Origin: Pelotomaculum sp. UBA5255
Lineage (GTDB): Bacteria > Bacillota > Desulfotomaculia > Desulfotomaculales > Pelotomaculaceae
DNA: 30,338 bases
Direction of reading: 5' to 3'
Assembly (NCBI GenBank): GCA_002408725.1
Contig: DHTR01000004.1
Span: forward strand, 1-30,338
Shown: positions 7,486-14,991 of the stretch, piece by piece
Layout of the letters: the number at the start of each line of letters is the position of its first letter
Position numbering within the stretch: position 1 is the stretch's first letter
The notes under the pieces: model-generated
What the model was told of the DNA's origin: nothing
The model's input: the letters and a program-made list of their open reading frames with translations, nothing else
Databases searched by the model: none
Translations under genes and position numbers: made by a program

Positions 7486-7501
7486 AGGTTGCTAAAGGAA
7501 A

Positions 7502-7528
7502 GGGGCGCTTAAAGCGCCCCTTCTTCTT
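7502..7528. terminator. Bidirectional intrinsic terminator
   Basis: GGGGCGCTT (7502-7510) pairs with AAGCGCCCC (7512-7520), the effective stem being 7 GC pairs around TTAAA. TTCTTCTTC follows on the plus strand and TTTCCTTTAG on the minus strand, so it can stop both the hydrolase gene and the convergent transglycosylase gene. Confidence 0.75.
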
Positions 7529-7589
7529 CGGGCGCGGCCTGCTACGCCTCCCCTTAGAATGTAATTTTCCCCCTGTTCCTTTACTTAGC

Positions 7590-8165
7590 TTAGCGGTATA
7601 GGGTGATATAAATGCGGTAATACAGCAGGACCTTTCTAACATAATGGCGGGGTTCTGTAAAGGGAATTTGATCGATGTTGCTGTTTCCGCCGGACAGGCT
7701 CATGTTGGAGAGCCACTCTCTGACATTACCCCGCCCGCCATTGTATGCGGCCAGAACCAGGACTGGGTCGTTATTGAATTCTTTTTTGAGGTCTGAAATA
7801 TACCAGGCGCCCAGCTTGATGCTGGTTTCGGGTTCAAACAGCTGGTCGGGATGAAAGGTGTGCTCACCCAGTTGGCGGGCAATCCACTGACCAGTATCCG
7901 GCATGATCTGCATCAGACCCCTGGCTCCCCTGACGGAAACAGCCTTGCTGTTAAATCCGCTTTCAGCTTTCATTACTGCTGCCAGAAGCAGCGGGTCTAC
8001 ATTATAAATTCCAGCGTAGTATGTTGTTGTGTCCCGGTATGGAAACGGGTAAAAAAAGCGGCTGATTGTGTCAATATTAAAAACCAGCAGCATTAGAAAT
8101 AGGATTAAAAGCAGTCTGCGTTTCATTTTGCGTTTATTTATCCTTCTGCGAAAGACTGGGGCCAT
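7590..8165 (-). CDS. Lytic transglycosylase, SLT domain
   Basis: Cleaves the MurNAc-GlcNAc bond of peptidoglycan, forming 1,6-anhydro ends. The preferred start is ATG 8165 (191 residues), with GGAGTGA just upstream; a TTG at 8183 would add six residues. An arginine-rich start and one hydrophobic segment (LLLILFLMLLVFNI) give an N-in membrane anchor or signal. The SLT domain holds the catalytic Glu in VMKAESGFN, then ARGLMQIMPDTG and LVLAAYNGGRGNV, all classic goose-lysozyme-fold motifs of the Slt70 family. It is complete. It follows coaE by 35 bp on the same strand, the end of the polA-side gene run. Confidence 0.93.
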   Translation of the reverse strand: MAPVFRRRINKRKMKRRLLLILFLMLLVFNIDTISRFFYPFPYRDTTTYYAGIYNVDPLLLAAVMKAESGFNSKAVSVRGARGLMQIMPDTGQWIARQLGEHTFHPDQLFEPETSIKLGAWYISDLKKEFNNDPVLVLAAYNGGRGNVREWLSNMSLSGGNSNIDQIPFTEPRHYVRKVLLYYRIYITLYR

Positions 8166-8200
8166 ATGATCACTCCGCTGCAAGGTTGGGCTTAATATGT

Positions 8201-8836
8201 TTATATACCGCCTTTTGCCCGGAAATGTTCTTTCGAAAAGTCGGCCCAGTGATTGTCTACCTGCCTGATTGTTTCTGCCGGTCCGCCGCTGTTGTCAATG
8301 ACCCGCTTTGCGTACTTCAGCTTTTCCTCCTGGGAAAGCTGCGCGGCGATGCGCGAATGGACCTCGGTCGGGCTGAGGCCGTCCCTTCCAGATATCCGCT
8401 TGATTTGCTTCTCCTCATCGATCTTGACCACCCAGATTTCATCCACGTAGGGTTGTAGACCCACCTCGATTAAAAGCGGTGCCTCAATAACCAGTACTCC
8501 CGGACCGGGGGGAGAGGTGGTTCCGGCATGAAATCGCTCGATCTTAAGGCGGATTGCATCCTTAATCCGGGCATGCGTGATTTCGTTCAAGCGGGTCCTT
8601 GCCTGTGGATCTGAGAAGACTATTTCGCCCATTATTTTGCGGTTCAGTTCCCCAGCTTCGTTCAGGATGCCAGGGCCGAAGCTCGCAACAAGTTCCTCCA
8701 GTGCCGGGGTCCCCGGAAGGACGACCTCCCTGGCCACCTGGTCGGCGTCAACAACCTCCGCACCGAGAGCTTTTAGGCGGCGGGAGACAGTGCTCTTTCC
8801 ACTTCCGATATTTCCGGTAAGCCCGATGACAGGCAT
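8201..8836 (-). CDS. coaE: Dephospho-CoA kinase
   Basis: Last step of coenzyme A synthesis: phosphorylates the 3'-hydroxyl of dephospho-CoA using ATP, in the cytoplasm. The 211-residue protein opens with MPVIGLTGNIGSGKST, a perfect Walker A loop. VVDADQVAREVV carries the conserved DAD substrate motif, VIEAPLLIEVGL and VDEIWVV follow, and the lid arginines lie in RISGRDGLS. The ATG 8836 is preceded by GGAGGAA. Order polA-mutM-ytaF-coaE resembles many clostridial genomes, where mutM and coaE are neighbours. Separated from ytaF by a terminator, so it may have its own promoter. Confidence 0.97.
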   Translation of the reverse strand: MPVIGLTGNIGSGKSTVSRRLKALGAEVVDADQVAREVVLPGTPALEELVASFGPGILNEAGELNRKIMGEIVFSDPQARTRLNEITHARIKDAIRLKIERFHAGTTSPPGPGVLVIEAPLLIEVGLQPYVDEIWVVKIDEEKQIKRISGRDGLSPTEVHSRIAAQLSQEEKLKYAKRVIDNSGGPAETIRQVDNHWADFSKEHFRAKGGI

Positions 8837-8923
8837 GTCATTCCTCCAAAAATGTTTTCTTTTTTAATTCGCGTTTAAAGTTAGTGTTCCTCTTAAGCTA
8901 AAAAGTAATTATAAATAAATAAA

Positions 8924-8943
8924 GCCGGACGCCTTTCGCCGGC
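8924..8943 (-). terminator. Intrinsic terminator after ytaF
   Basis: On the minus strand GCCGG-CG pairs with CG-A-CCGGC across 8943-8924 with one bulged base. The stem is followed at once by TTTATTTATTTATAATT. It begins 17 bases after the ytaF stop and separates polA-mutM-ytaF from coaE. Confidence 0.75.
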
Positions 8944-8959
8944 CCATAACCTTTGTCTG

Positions 8960-9604
8960 TTAAAAGATCTTGTACAATCCCAGCAGAATCAGGATGCATC
9001 CCGGAAGGATGCTAATCTGCCGCCCCACCCCGCTGACCATAATAGTGCGGCCGGTTAGAATCCCCATGTAGGTCAGGAGAAAATGCCCAACTCCGACGAC
9101 CAGCGCCGTAAAGACGATGGAAAAGCCGAGCATGGAAACTGCAAACCCGGCGGCGAAGGCATCCATGGCCAGGGCAGTTCCCAGAAAGATCGACTCCTGG
9201 GGGGAAATGGCTCCGGAACTGTCCTGGTCGGCCCGGGCCGGTTCCTTAAGGATTTGAATGACCAGCCCCAGGGGGCGGATGTGAATCCTGATCATCCGGT
9301 TGACGCTATTTTCCTGATCGCTTTCTGCTCCCGCCCGGTTGGCCCGGCGGGTCTGAAGCAGTACCCAGGAGCCAAGGAACAAGAGCAGGATGCCGCCCAG
9401 TTGGTGGGATACAGCATCCGGGATATATGCCAGGAGCATTTTGCCGCCCGCCATGGAAACGCTGATAGCTGCTACGGAGATCGAGCTGATGATCAAAAGG
9501 GAAAGCGGGGGGACTTTAATTTGCCTCGTGCCATAGGCCATGCCCACAACGAAGGAGTCCACGTTGAGCGCCAGGGCGAAAAGAAAATACGAAAGCAGTT
9601 CCAA
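8960..9604 (-). CDS. ytaF: Sporulation membrane protein YtaF (MntP-like fold)
   Basis: An integral membrane protein of 214 residues with about six hydrophobic helices in two halves. Each half carries the family Asp motif: ALNVDSFVVGMAYG near the N-terminus and TALAMDAFAAGFAVSM near residue 145. This duplicated pattern is shared by the MntP manganese exporters; YtaF is the sporulation branch. Between the halves is a polar loop (about residues 85-135). The start is TTG 9604, with GGGAGG 9-10 bases upstream; no ATG or GTG fits the conserved N-terminus better. The ribosome site lies in a stem (9615-9655), so translation may be controlled. The transported ion is unknown. It is in a row with mutM and polA. 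Confidence 0.9.
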   Translation of the reverse strand: MELLSYFLFALALNVDSFVVGMAYGTRQIKVPPLSLLIISSISVAAISVSMAGGKMLLAYIPDAVSHQLGGILLLFLGSWVLLQTRRANRAGAESDQENSVNRMIRIHIRPLGLVIQILKEPARADQDSSGAISPQESIFLGTALAMDAFAAGFAVSMLGFSIVFTALVVGVGHFLLTYMGILTGRTIMVSGVGRQISILPGCILILLGLYKIF

Positions 9605-9614
9605 ATCTCTTGGC

Positions 9615-9655
9615 CTCCCATAGACAGATGGTGTTTCTGGTTTAATCTATGGGGG
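9615..9655 (-). promoter_or_regulatory. Hairpin covering the ytaF ribosome site
   Basis: CTCCCATAGA (9615-9624) pairs with TCTATGGGGG (9646-9655), ten pairs including one G-T. In the minus-strand transcript the GGGAGG used by the TTG at 9604 lies in the 3' arm, so folding could hide it. No terminator T run follows. Confidence 0.35.
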
Positions 9656-9696
9656 CAGAGAGACGTTGGTTCCTGCCAATCAATGGCTGTGAGGTT

Positions 9697-10527
9697 TTAT
9701 TTGGCTTTCTGGCAAGAAGGGCAGTAATAGGAGCTGCGCCCGCCCACCTTTTTCTTGACGATGACCTTCCCGCAGTTGGAGCATGGCTCGCCCTCCCGGC
9801 TGTAAACCTGCAGCTGTTCCTGATAGTTGCCCGCCCGCCCTTCGCCGTCAATAAAGTTCCGGAACGTAGTCCCCTTGTTTTCAATTCCCTCCTGGAGGAC
9901 AGCCCGAATTGCGTTATATAGGGAGGCAATTTCCCGGGGGGTCAAGGTCGTGGCCAGGCGTTCCGGGTTGATTTTGGCCCGGTGCAGTGCTTCGTCCGTG
10001 TAAATATTCCCCAGACCCGCAATAATGGTTTGATCTAAAAGCAAAGGTTTAATCCGGGCGTGGCGGTTGCGGAGTTCTTTTTTGAGATAGTCCCTGGTAA
10101 ATTGGGATTCCAGGGGCTCAACCCCCAGGTTTTTGAGCCCGGAAAGACTGTCCAGGGAAGCGTTGGGCACCAGCCATAGCTGCCCGAACTGCCGGATATC
10201 CGTAAAGCGGAGCTGAGCCCCGTTGCTTAAATTGAAGACAACGTGGGTGTGCTTCGAGAGGGGGTCACCGTTTTCGCAGTAAACAAGACTTCCGGTCATG
10301 CGCAGGTGGACCACGAGGGTGTACTGGTCGCTCAAATTCAGGATCAGGTACTTGCCGCGACGGCTGAGCTTGACAATCTTTTTGCCGTCAATTTCTTTTA
10401 TAAACTGTTCGGGCTCCGGTGTCTTAATCATTTTGGGCAGGTATACCTGGACGCCGCAGAACTTTAACCCGGCCAGCTTGGGCTGGAGCGTTTGCCTTAC
10501 GGTTTCCACTTCAGGAAGTTCCGGCAT
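9697..10527 (-). CDS. mutM: Formamidopyrimidine-DNA glycosylase
   Basis: Base-excision repair enzyme removing 8-oxoguanine and ring-opened purines, with AP-lyase activity. The 276-residue protein begins MPELPEVETV: the Pro after the removed Met is the Schiff-base nucleophile and E3 the catalytic acid. HLRMTGSL carries the conserved catalytic segment, LLLDQTIIAGLGNIYTDEAL is the helix-two-turns-helix DNA-binding core, and the C-terminus is a CSNC...CPSC zinc finger ending CPSCQKAK. The ATG follows AAGGGGATGAAG. It starts 12 bp after polA on the same strand, a common repair pairing in clostridia. Confidence 0.98.
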   Translation of the reverse strand: MPELPEVETVRQTLQPKLAGLKFCGVQVYLPKMIKTPEPEQFIKEIDGKKIVKLSRRGKYLILNLSDQYTLVVHLRMTGSLVYCENGDPLSKHTHVVFNLSNGAQLRFTDIRQFGQLWLVPNASLDSLSGLKNLGVEPLESQFTRDYLKKELRNRHARIKPLLLDQTIIAGLGNIYTDEALHRAKINPERLATTLTPREIASLYNAIRAVLQEGIENKGTTFRNFIDGEGRAGNYQEQLQVYSREGEPCSNCGKVIVKKKVGGRSSYYCPSCQKAK

Positions 10528-10539
10528 GTCTTCATCCCC

Positions 10540-13248
10540 TTAAAACTTTTTTACGTCATACCAGTTGTTGCCTATTTTAAGATCGACTACAAGCGGAACA
10601 TCCAGTAACAGTGCATTTTCCATGCATCGCTTGACGAGTTCTTTCAACCGGTCGATTTCCGTGGCCGGTGTGTCAAAAATCAACTCGTCGTGAACTTGGA
10701 GAATCATTTTTGCCTTCAGGCCGTGCTCATTCAGCTCCCTGTGAATGTTGACCATGGCGAGTTTGATGATGTCCGCCGCACTACCCTGAATGGGGGTGTT
10801 CATGGCGGTGCGCTCACCGGCATTACGTACGATTCGGTTGGGGCTGAAAAGGTCCGGCAGGTAGCGCCGTCTGTTTAAAAGGGTGGTGACATACCCCCTT
10901 GACCGGGCCTCCTGGATGACCCGGTCGATATAGGACTTGACTCCGGCATAGCGGGCAAAATAACTCTCAATATAGAGCCTGGCCTCCTGCCGCCCCACCT
11001 TGATGCCTCTGGCCAGGCCGAAATCGCTCAGGCCGTAGACAATGCCGAAGTTTACCGCCTTGGCCCGATCACGCATTTCCCGGGTCACTTCTTCCAGCGG
11101 TACCCCGAAAACCTCCGATGCCGTCCTGGCGTGAATATCCTCACCCTCTCGGAAGGCTTTGATCAGCACCGGGTCACCACTGATGTGGGCAAGAATGCGT
11201 AGTTCGATCTGAGAATAGTCGGCTGTCAGCAGCAGGTTGTCCTCCCGGCAGGGAGTAAAAACCTTACGGATCAGGCGGCCCAGCTCCAGGCGGATCGGGA
11301 TGTTCTGCAGGTTAGGCTCAGAGCTGGACAACCTGCCCGTGGCGGTAACCGTTTGGTGAAAGGTGGTGTGGAGCCGTCCGGTCACAGGGCTGACAAGGCC
11401 CTTCAGGCCGTCGGTGTACGTGGATTTCAGCTTCATCAACTGGCGGTATTCCAGGACTTTGGCCACCACCTCATGGGCCATGGCCAGTTCTTCCAGCACC
11501 CCGGCGTCGGTGGAGTAGCCGGTTTTGGTCCTTTTCACGACGGGGAGCTTTAAATCTTCAAACAAAACCTTTCCCAACTGCTTGGGTGAGTTGATGTTGA
11601 ACTCCTGGCCGGCCAGACGGTATATGTCTCCTTCCAGATCAATAATCAGTCGGCCCAATTCCTTCGACATGGTCTCCAGCTGGTTCTTGTCCACGGCTAC
11701 GCCCTCGATTTCCATCTCCGCCAGCACCTGGACCAGGGGCATCTCAACGTCGTAAAAGAGCCGGTCCTGCTCCTGGAGCTTTAGCTTTTCGTCTAAAAGC
11801 CGGGCGAGCTGCAGAACACAGTGTGCTCTGGCAGGCAGTTCACCCTCGCCCCCGGGCAGCACCTCGTTCAGATGCTCCAGGGTAACATCTTCAAGAGCCC
11901 GGTTGGGTGTGGCCGGGTTGAGCAGGTAGGATGCAATCATGGTGTCAAAGGCAAGATGTTTCAGCTTGATCCCAAGTTGGTGGAAAAGCTGGATGACCTC
12001 TTTACCGTTATGGCAAAATTTCTTTATCTTAGGGTCTTCACAGATGGTTTTTAGCGCCTCTAGTGCTTTGCCCGGGAATTCCCCGGTGCCGGCCTCTCCG
12101 GCTGAAATAGGTTGATCTTTATGATCGAGATAAAAAGCTCTATCCCCCTCCAGCGCGAATCCGGCGGTAGGTCTGCCCGGGGCGTCACCCGGTACAGCAA
12201 CCAGGGAGACTAGACCGGATTTCTGAACGGCCCTGGTGAACTGTTTCAGTCTGGCCGGGGTATCAAGACGCTTGTATTCTACAGTGTAAGGCTCAAGATC
12301 CGGCCCGGCCAGCGCTTCTCTGGCCGTTTTCTTCCCCCGGCCCCGTCCATCCTGCTGCTTTTTCTCTCCTCCGCCACTCCGGTTGTCCTGGTAGATAGAC
12401 TTGATCAGGGTTTTAAACTCTAGTTTCTTGAAGATTTCCAGGAGTTCTTTGTAGTCCGGTCCCTCCCAGGAACACCGCTCCAGGTCAATTTCAAGCGGGA
12501 CCTCCCGCTTGATGGTTACAAGCTTCTTGGATAACTCAGCCTGCTCCCTAAAAGTTTTTACCCGCTCGCCGGTCCGGCCGGTCAATTCGTCGGCGGCAGC
12601 CAGGATTTTTTCCAGGTTGCCGTACTCCTTAAGCAGCCGCGAGGCTGTTTTTTCCCCGATGCCGGGAATACCCTTGATGTTGTCTGAAGGATCGCCGGTC
12701 ATACCCTTAAAGTCAGTATACTGGCGGGGTGTGATTCCGTACCTGTCCCAAACTTTTCCTTCATCATATTCATCCAACTCGCTAATCCCTTTTTTTGTCA
12801 GTCGGACCCTGGTCAGCGGGGACACCAGTTGGAGGGCGTCACGGTCGCCGGTAACGATAACGCTTTGAATGCCGGCCTGTTCCGCTTTGGCGGACAGGGC
12901 TCCGAGCAGATCGTCGGCCTCATAACCATCCATTTCGTAAATCTGAATGCGGAGGGCCTTCAAGACATCTTTCAAAATGGGGAATTGGGGCCGCAGGTCC
13001 TCCGGCGTGGGGCCACGTGTAGCTTTATAATCCTTATACTGAGCGTGGCGGAAGGTGACTTTACCCTTATCAAAAGCAACCACAATCCGGGCAGGTTGTT
13101 CCTGGGCAATCATTTTTAGCAGCATATTAGTAAAGCCATAAACGGCGTTGGTCATCAGACCCTGGCTGGTGGACAGGGGTGGGATGGCGTGAAAAGCACG
13201 GTGGACCAGGCTGTTGCCGTCGACAATAATCAGGATGTCCTGGGGCAT
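10540..13248 (-). CDS. polA: DNA polymerase I
   Basis: Fills gaps and removes RNA primers in replication and repair. The 902-residue protein has the 5'-3' exonuclease at about 1-290 (DILIIVDGNSLVHRAF, VTGDRDALQL, DNIKGIPGIGEKTA), a middle domain at about 330-500, and the polymerase at about 520-902. Polymerase motif A is LLTADYSQIELRIL, motif B RDRAKAVNFGIVYG and motif C LQVHDELIFD, all intact. The middle domain lacks the D-x-E of a working 3'-5' exonuclease (the equivalent strand reads GLVSLVAVPGDAPG), so proofreading is probably lost, as in Bacillus and Thermus Pol I. A polar, lysine-rich insert (about 290-315) links the first two domains. The ATG at 13248 follows AAAGGTGTG. It is the first gene of the polA-mutM-ytaF run. 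Confidence 0.98.
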   Translation of the reverse strand: MPQDILIIVDGNSLVHRAFHAIPPLSTSQGLMTNAVYGFTNMLLKMIAQEQPARIVVAFDKGKVTFRHAQYKDYKATRGPTPEDLRPQFPILKDVLKALRIQIYEMDGYEADDLLGALSAKAEQAGIQSVIVTGDRDALQLVSPLTRVRLTKKGISELDEYDEGKVWDRYGITPRQYTDFKGMTGDPSDNIKGIPGIGEKTASRLLKEYGNLEKILAAADELTGRTGERVKTFREQAELSKKLVTIKREVPLEIDLERCSWEGPDYKELLEIFKKLEFKTLIKSIYQDNRSGGGEKKQQDGRGRGKKTAREALAGPDLEPYTVEYKRLDTPARLKQFTRAVQKSGLVSLVAVPGDAPGRPTAGFALEGDRAFYLDHKDQPISAGEAGTGEFPGKALEALKTICEDPKIKKFCHNGKEVIQLFHQLGIKLKHLAFDTMIASYLLNPATPNRALEDVTLEHLNEVLPGGEGELPARAHCVLQLARLLDEKLKLQEQDRLFYDVEMPLVQVLAEMEIEGVAVDKNQLETMSKELGRLIIDLEGDIYRLAGQEFNINSPKQLGKVLFEDLKLPVVKRTKTGYSTDAGVLEELAMAHEVVAKVLEYRQLMKLKSTYTDGLKGLVSPVTGRLHTTFHQTVTATGRLSSSEPNLQNIPIRLELGRLIRKVFTPCREDNLLLTADYSQIELRILAHISGDPVLIKAFREGEDIHARTASEVFGVPLEEVTREMRDRAKAVNFGIVYGLSDFGLARGIKVGRQEARLYIESYFARYAGVKSYIDRVIQEARSRGYVTTLLNRRRYLPDLFSPNRIVRNAGERTAMNTPIQGSAADIIKLAMVNIHRELNEHGLKAKMILQVHDELIFDTPATEIDRLKELVKRCMENALLLDVPLVVDLKIGNNWYDVKKF

Positions 13249-13434
13249 TATTTCACACCTTTCCTGGGTTATTCTTCTCTATTATTTCACCGCATTGACC
13301 AAAATACCTCCCCCAGGCAGCAATAAAGCCGCAAGGGAAAAAGATGCAGGATTTTCTTTTAAGGGAGCGAAGTATTTTAAGAAATGAAACATAATGAAAG
13401 AAACAGAAGACTGAAAACATTGGGGGTGAGCAAG

Positions 13435-14916
13435 TTGCGAAAAGTATCCGCTATGGCCCTGATCCTGGCATTTACACTTGTTTTCTGGATTGCTAAGCCG
13501 GCACTTGCTACTGAAAGCACGGGTATCGGACCGGACACCTTTTTAGAGGTGTTTAATTTTATAAAAGATAATCATATCAGCAACCCCGATCCCAACTTGC
13601 TATACCGCGGAGCTATTGAGGGAATTATTGATACATTGGATGACCCCTACACGGAATACATGACTCCAGAGGATTATGAGGAATTTACCTTCTCCCTGGA
13701 TAATACCTATGTAGGAGTGGGCATCGAAGTACAGTCCGGTGAAGATTACCCGCGGGTTTTAAACGCCATCGAAAATACGCCCGCCCAAAAAAGCGGAATT
13801 AAACCGGGGGATCTGGTGATTAAGGTGGACGGGGCGGAAGTGTACAGGGAACCCCTGGATAAAGTTGTGCAAAAGATTCGTGGCCCGGAAGGCACCACCG
13901 TAAAGCTGACTATCCGGAGGGGGGAGCTGGAGGATTTCGATCTCGATTTGGTCCGCTCCAGCATTAATACCCCCACCGTGTACGGGGAAACGCTTGAAGG
14001 TGGGATCGGCTATCTCCGGGTCAGTACCTTTGGCGCCTACACTGCTAGTGAGTTCAGAGACTCTTTAAACGACCTGACCCGTGAGGGCGCTACGAAACTG
14101 ATCTTGGATTTGCGGGATAACCCCGGCGGGTATCTACAGGCGGCGGTGCAGATTGCCGGAAACTTTGTAGATCCCGGCGGGCTGGTTGTCAGTACGGTTG
14201 ACCGGAGCGGTGAGCGGATTGAGTACCGTACGGAGGAATCCCCTGTTTTCAAGGGCAGGGACGTGGCGGTGCTGGTGGACGGGTACAGCGCAAGCGCCGC
14301 GGAAATATTGGCAGGAGCCCTGCAGGACCACGGCGTTGCCACCCTGGTCGGCGGCCAGACCTTCGGGAAGGGCACCGTTCAGGCGGTGGTTCCCCTGAAT
14401 TCTGGGGGTGCCCTGAAAATCACCTCGACAAGGTATCATACTCCCAAGGACAGGATTATTGACGGTAAAGGCCTGAGCCCTGACGTCCAGGTGTTGACCC
14501 CCGGACTACATATCGCCGCAGCGTGGCGCTACCTGGGACGACTGGAAAAAATTACGGTCAATCTTGAGATCGACCGGCCTGAGGCGATTGTTAATGGAGA
14601 TTCCGTTGCACTCATGCATCCAGTGGTACAGCGTTCCGGCGAGATTTACCTGCCCCTGCGTTTTGTGCTGGAGGCACTGGGCTGGCGTGTGGACTGGCAG
14701 TACCGCGACGGGAGCATTAAGGTCACCGGCTCCACTCCAGACGTGGTATTTTATCCGGATGGCGGGCGCGTCGTTTGCAACGGGCGTAGCATCTCGGAAA
14801 CTGTACCCTTGCTGCTTGAGAATGGGGTTTACTATCTGCCTGTTTCCAGTGCCGGGCTTTTTAGCCTCGATCTAAAAATTGATGGCAGTGTTGTTAGCAT
14901 TGAGAAATCATTTTGA
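13435..14916 (+). CDS. S41 C-terminal processing protease with PDZ and stalk domains
   Basis: A secreted serine protease of the CtpA/Prc family. The preferred start is TTG 13435, because GGGGGTGA at 13422-13429 sits 5 bases away and the protein then opens directly with a signal peptide (MRKVSAMALILAFTLVFW, cleavage near PALA-TES). An ATG at 13384 would add 17 charged residues with no ribosome site. In TTG numbering: PDZ at about 85-165, protease core at about 185-355, with catalytic S287 in GYSASAAEIL and K312 in TFGKGTVQ. The last 110 residues contain EIYLPLRFVLEALGWRVDW, a stalk (copper amine oxidase N-terminal-like) domain, which is not part of standard CtpA and may bind the cell surface. 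Total 493 residues. Divergent from polA. Confidence 0.92.
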   Translation: MRKVSAMALILAFTLVFWIAKPALATESTGIGPDTFLEVFNFIKDNHISNPDPNLLYRGAIEGIIDTLDDPYTEYMTPEDYEEFTFSLDNTYVGVGIEVQSGEDYPRVLNAIENTPAQKSGIKPGDLVIKVDGAEVYREPLDKVVQKIRGPEGTTVKLTIRRGELEDFDLDLVRSSINTPTVYGETLEGGIGYLRVSTFGAYTASEFRDSLNDLTREGATKLILDLRDNPGGYLQAAVQIAGNFVDPGGLVVSTVDRSGERIEYRTEESPVFKGRDVAVLVDGYSASAAEILAGALQDHGVATLVGGQTFGKGTVQAVVPLNSGGALKITSTRYHTPKDRIIDGKGLSPDVQVLTPGLHIAAAWRYLGRLEKITVNLEIDRPEAIVNGDSVALMHPVVQRSGEIYLPLRFVLEALGWRVDWQYRDGSIKVTGSTPDVVFYPDGGRVVCNGRSISETVPLLLENGVYYLPVSSAGLFSLDLKIDGSVVSIEKSF

Positions 14917-14928
14917 TTATGATATAAA
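14900..14928 (+). promoter_or_regulatory. Promoter candidate for the SEC-C/HTH gene
   Basis: TTGAGA (14900-14905) and TATAAA (14923-14928) are 17 bases apart, each one mismatch from consensus. They overlap the 3' end of the protease gene, 64 bases before the next ATG. Confidence 0.5.
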
Positions 14929-14991
14929 TAATGCTAGTTTAAGTAAAGCAAGTGGCCGTAGAGGCATAGCTATATATGGGGGGAGTTTTCT

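Noticed and set aside
9083..9727. 214-codon plus-strand open frame
   Set aside because: It is antisense to ytaF, lacks a ribosome site and has no recognisable protein features.
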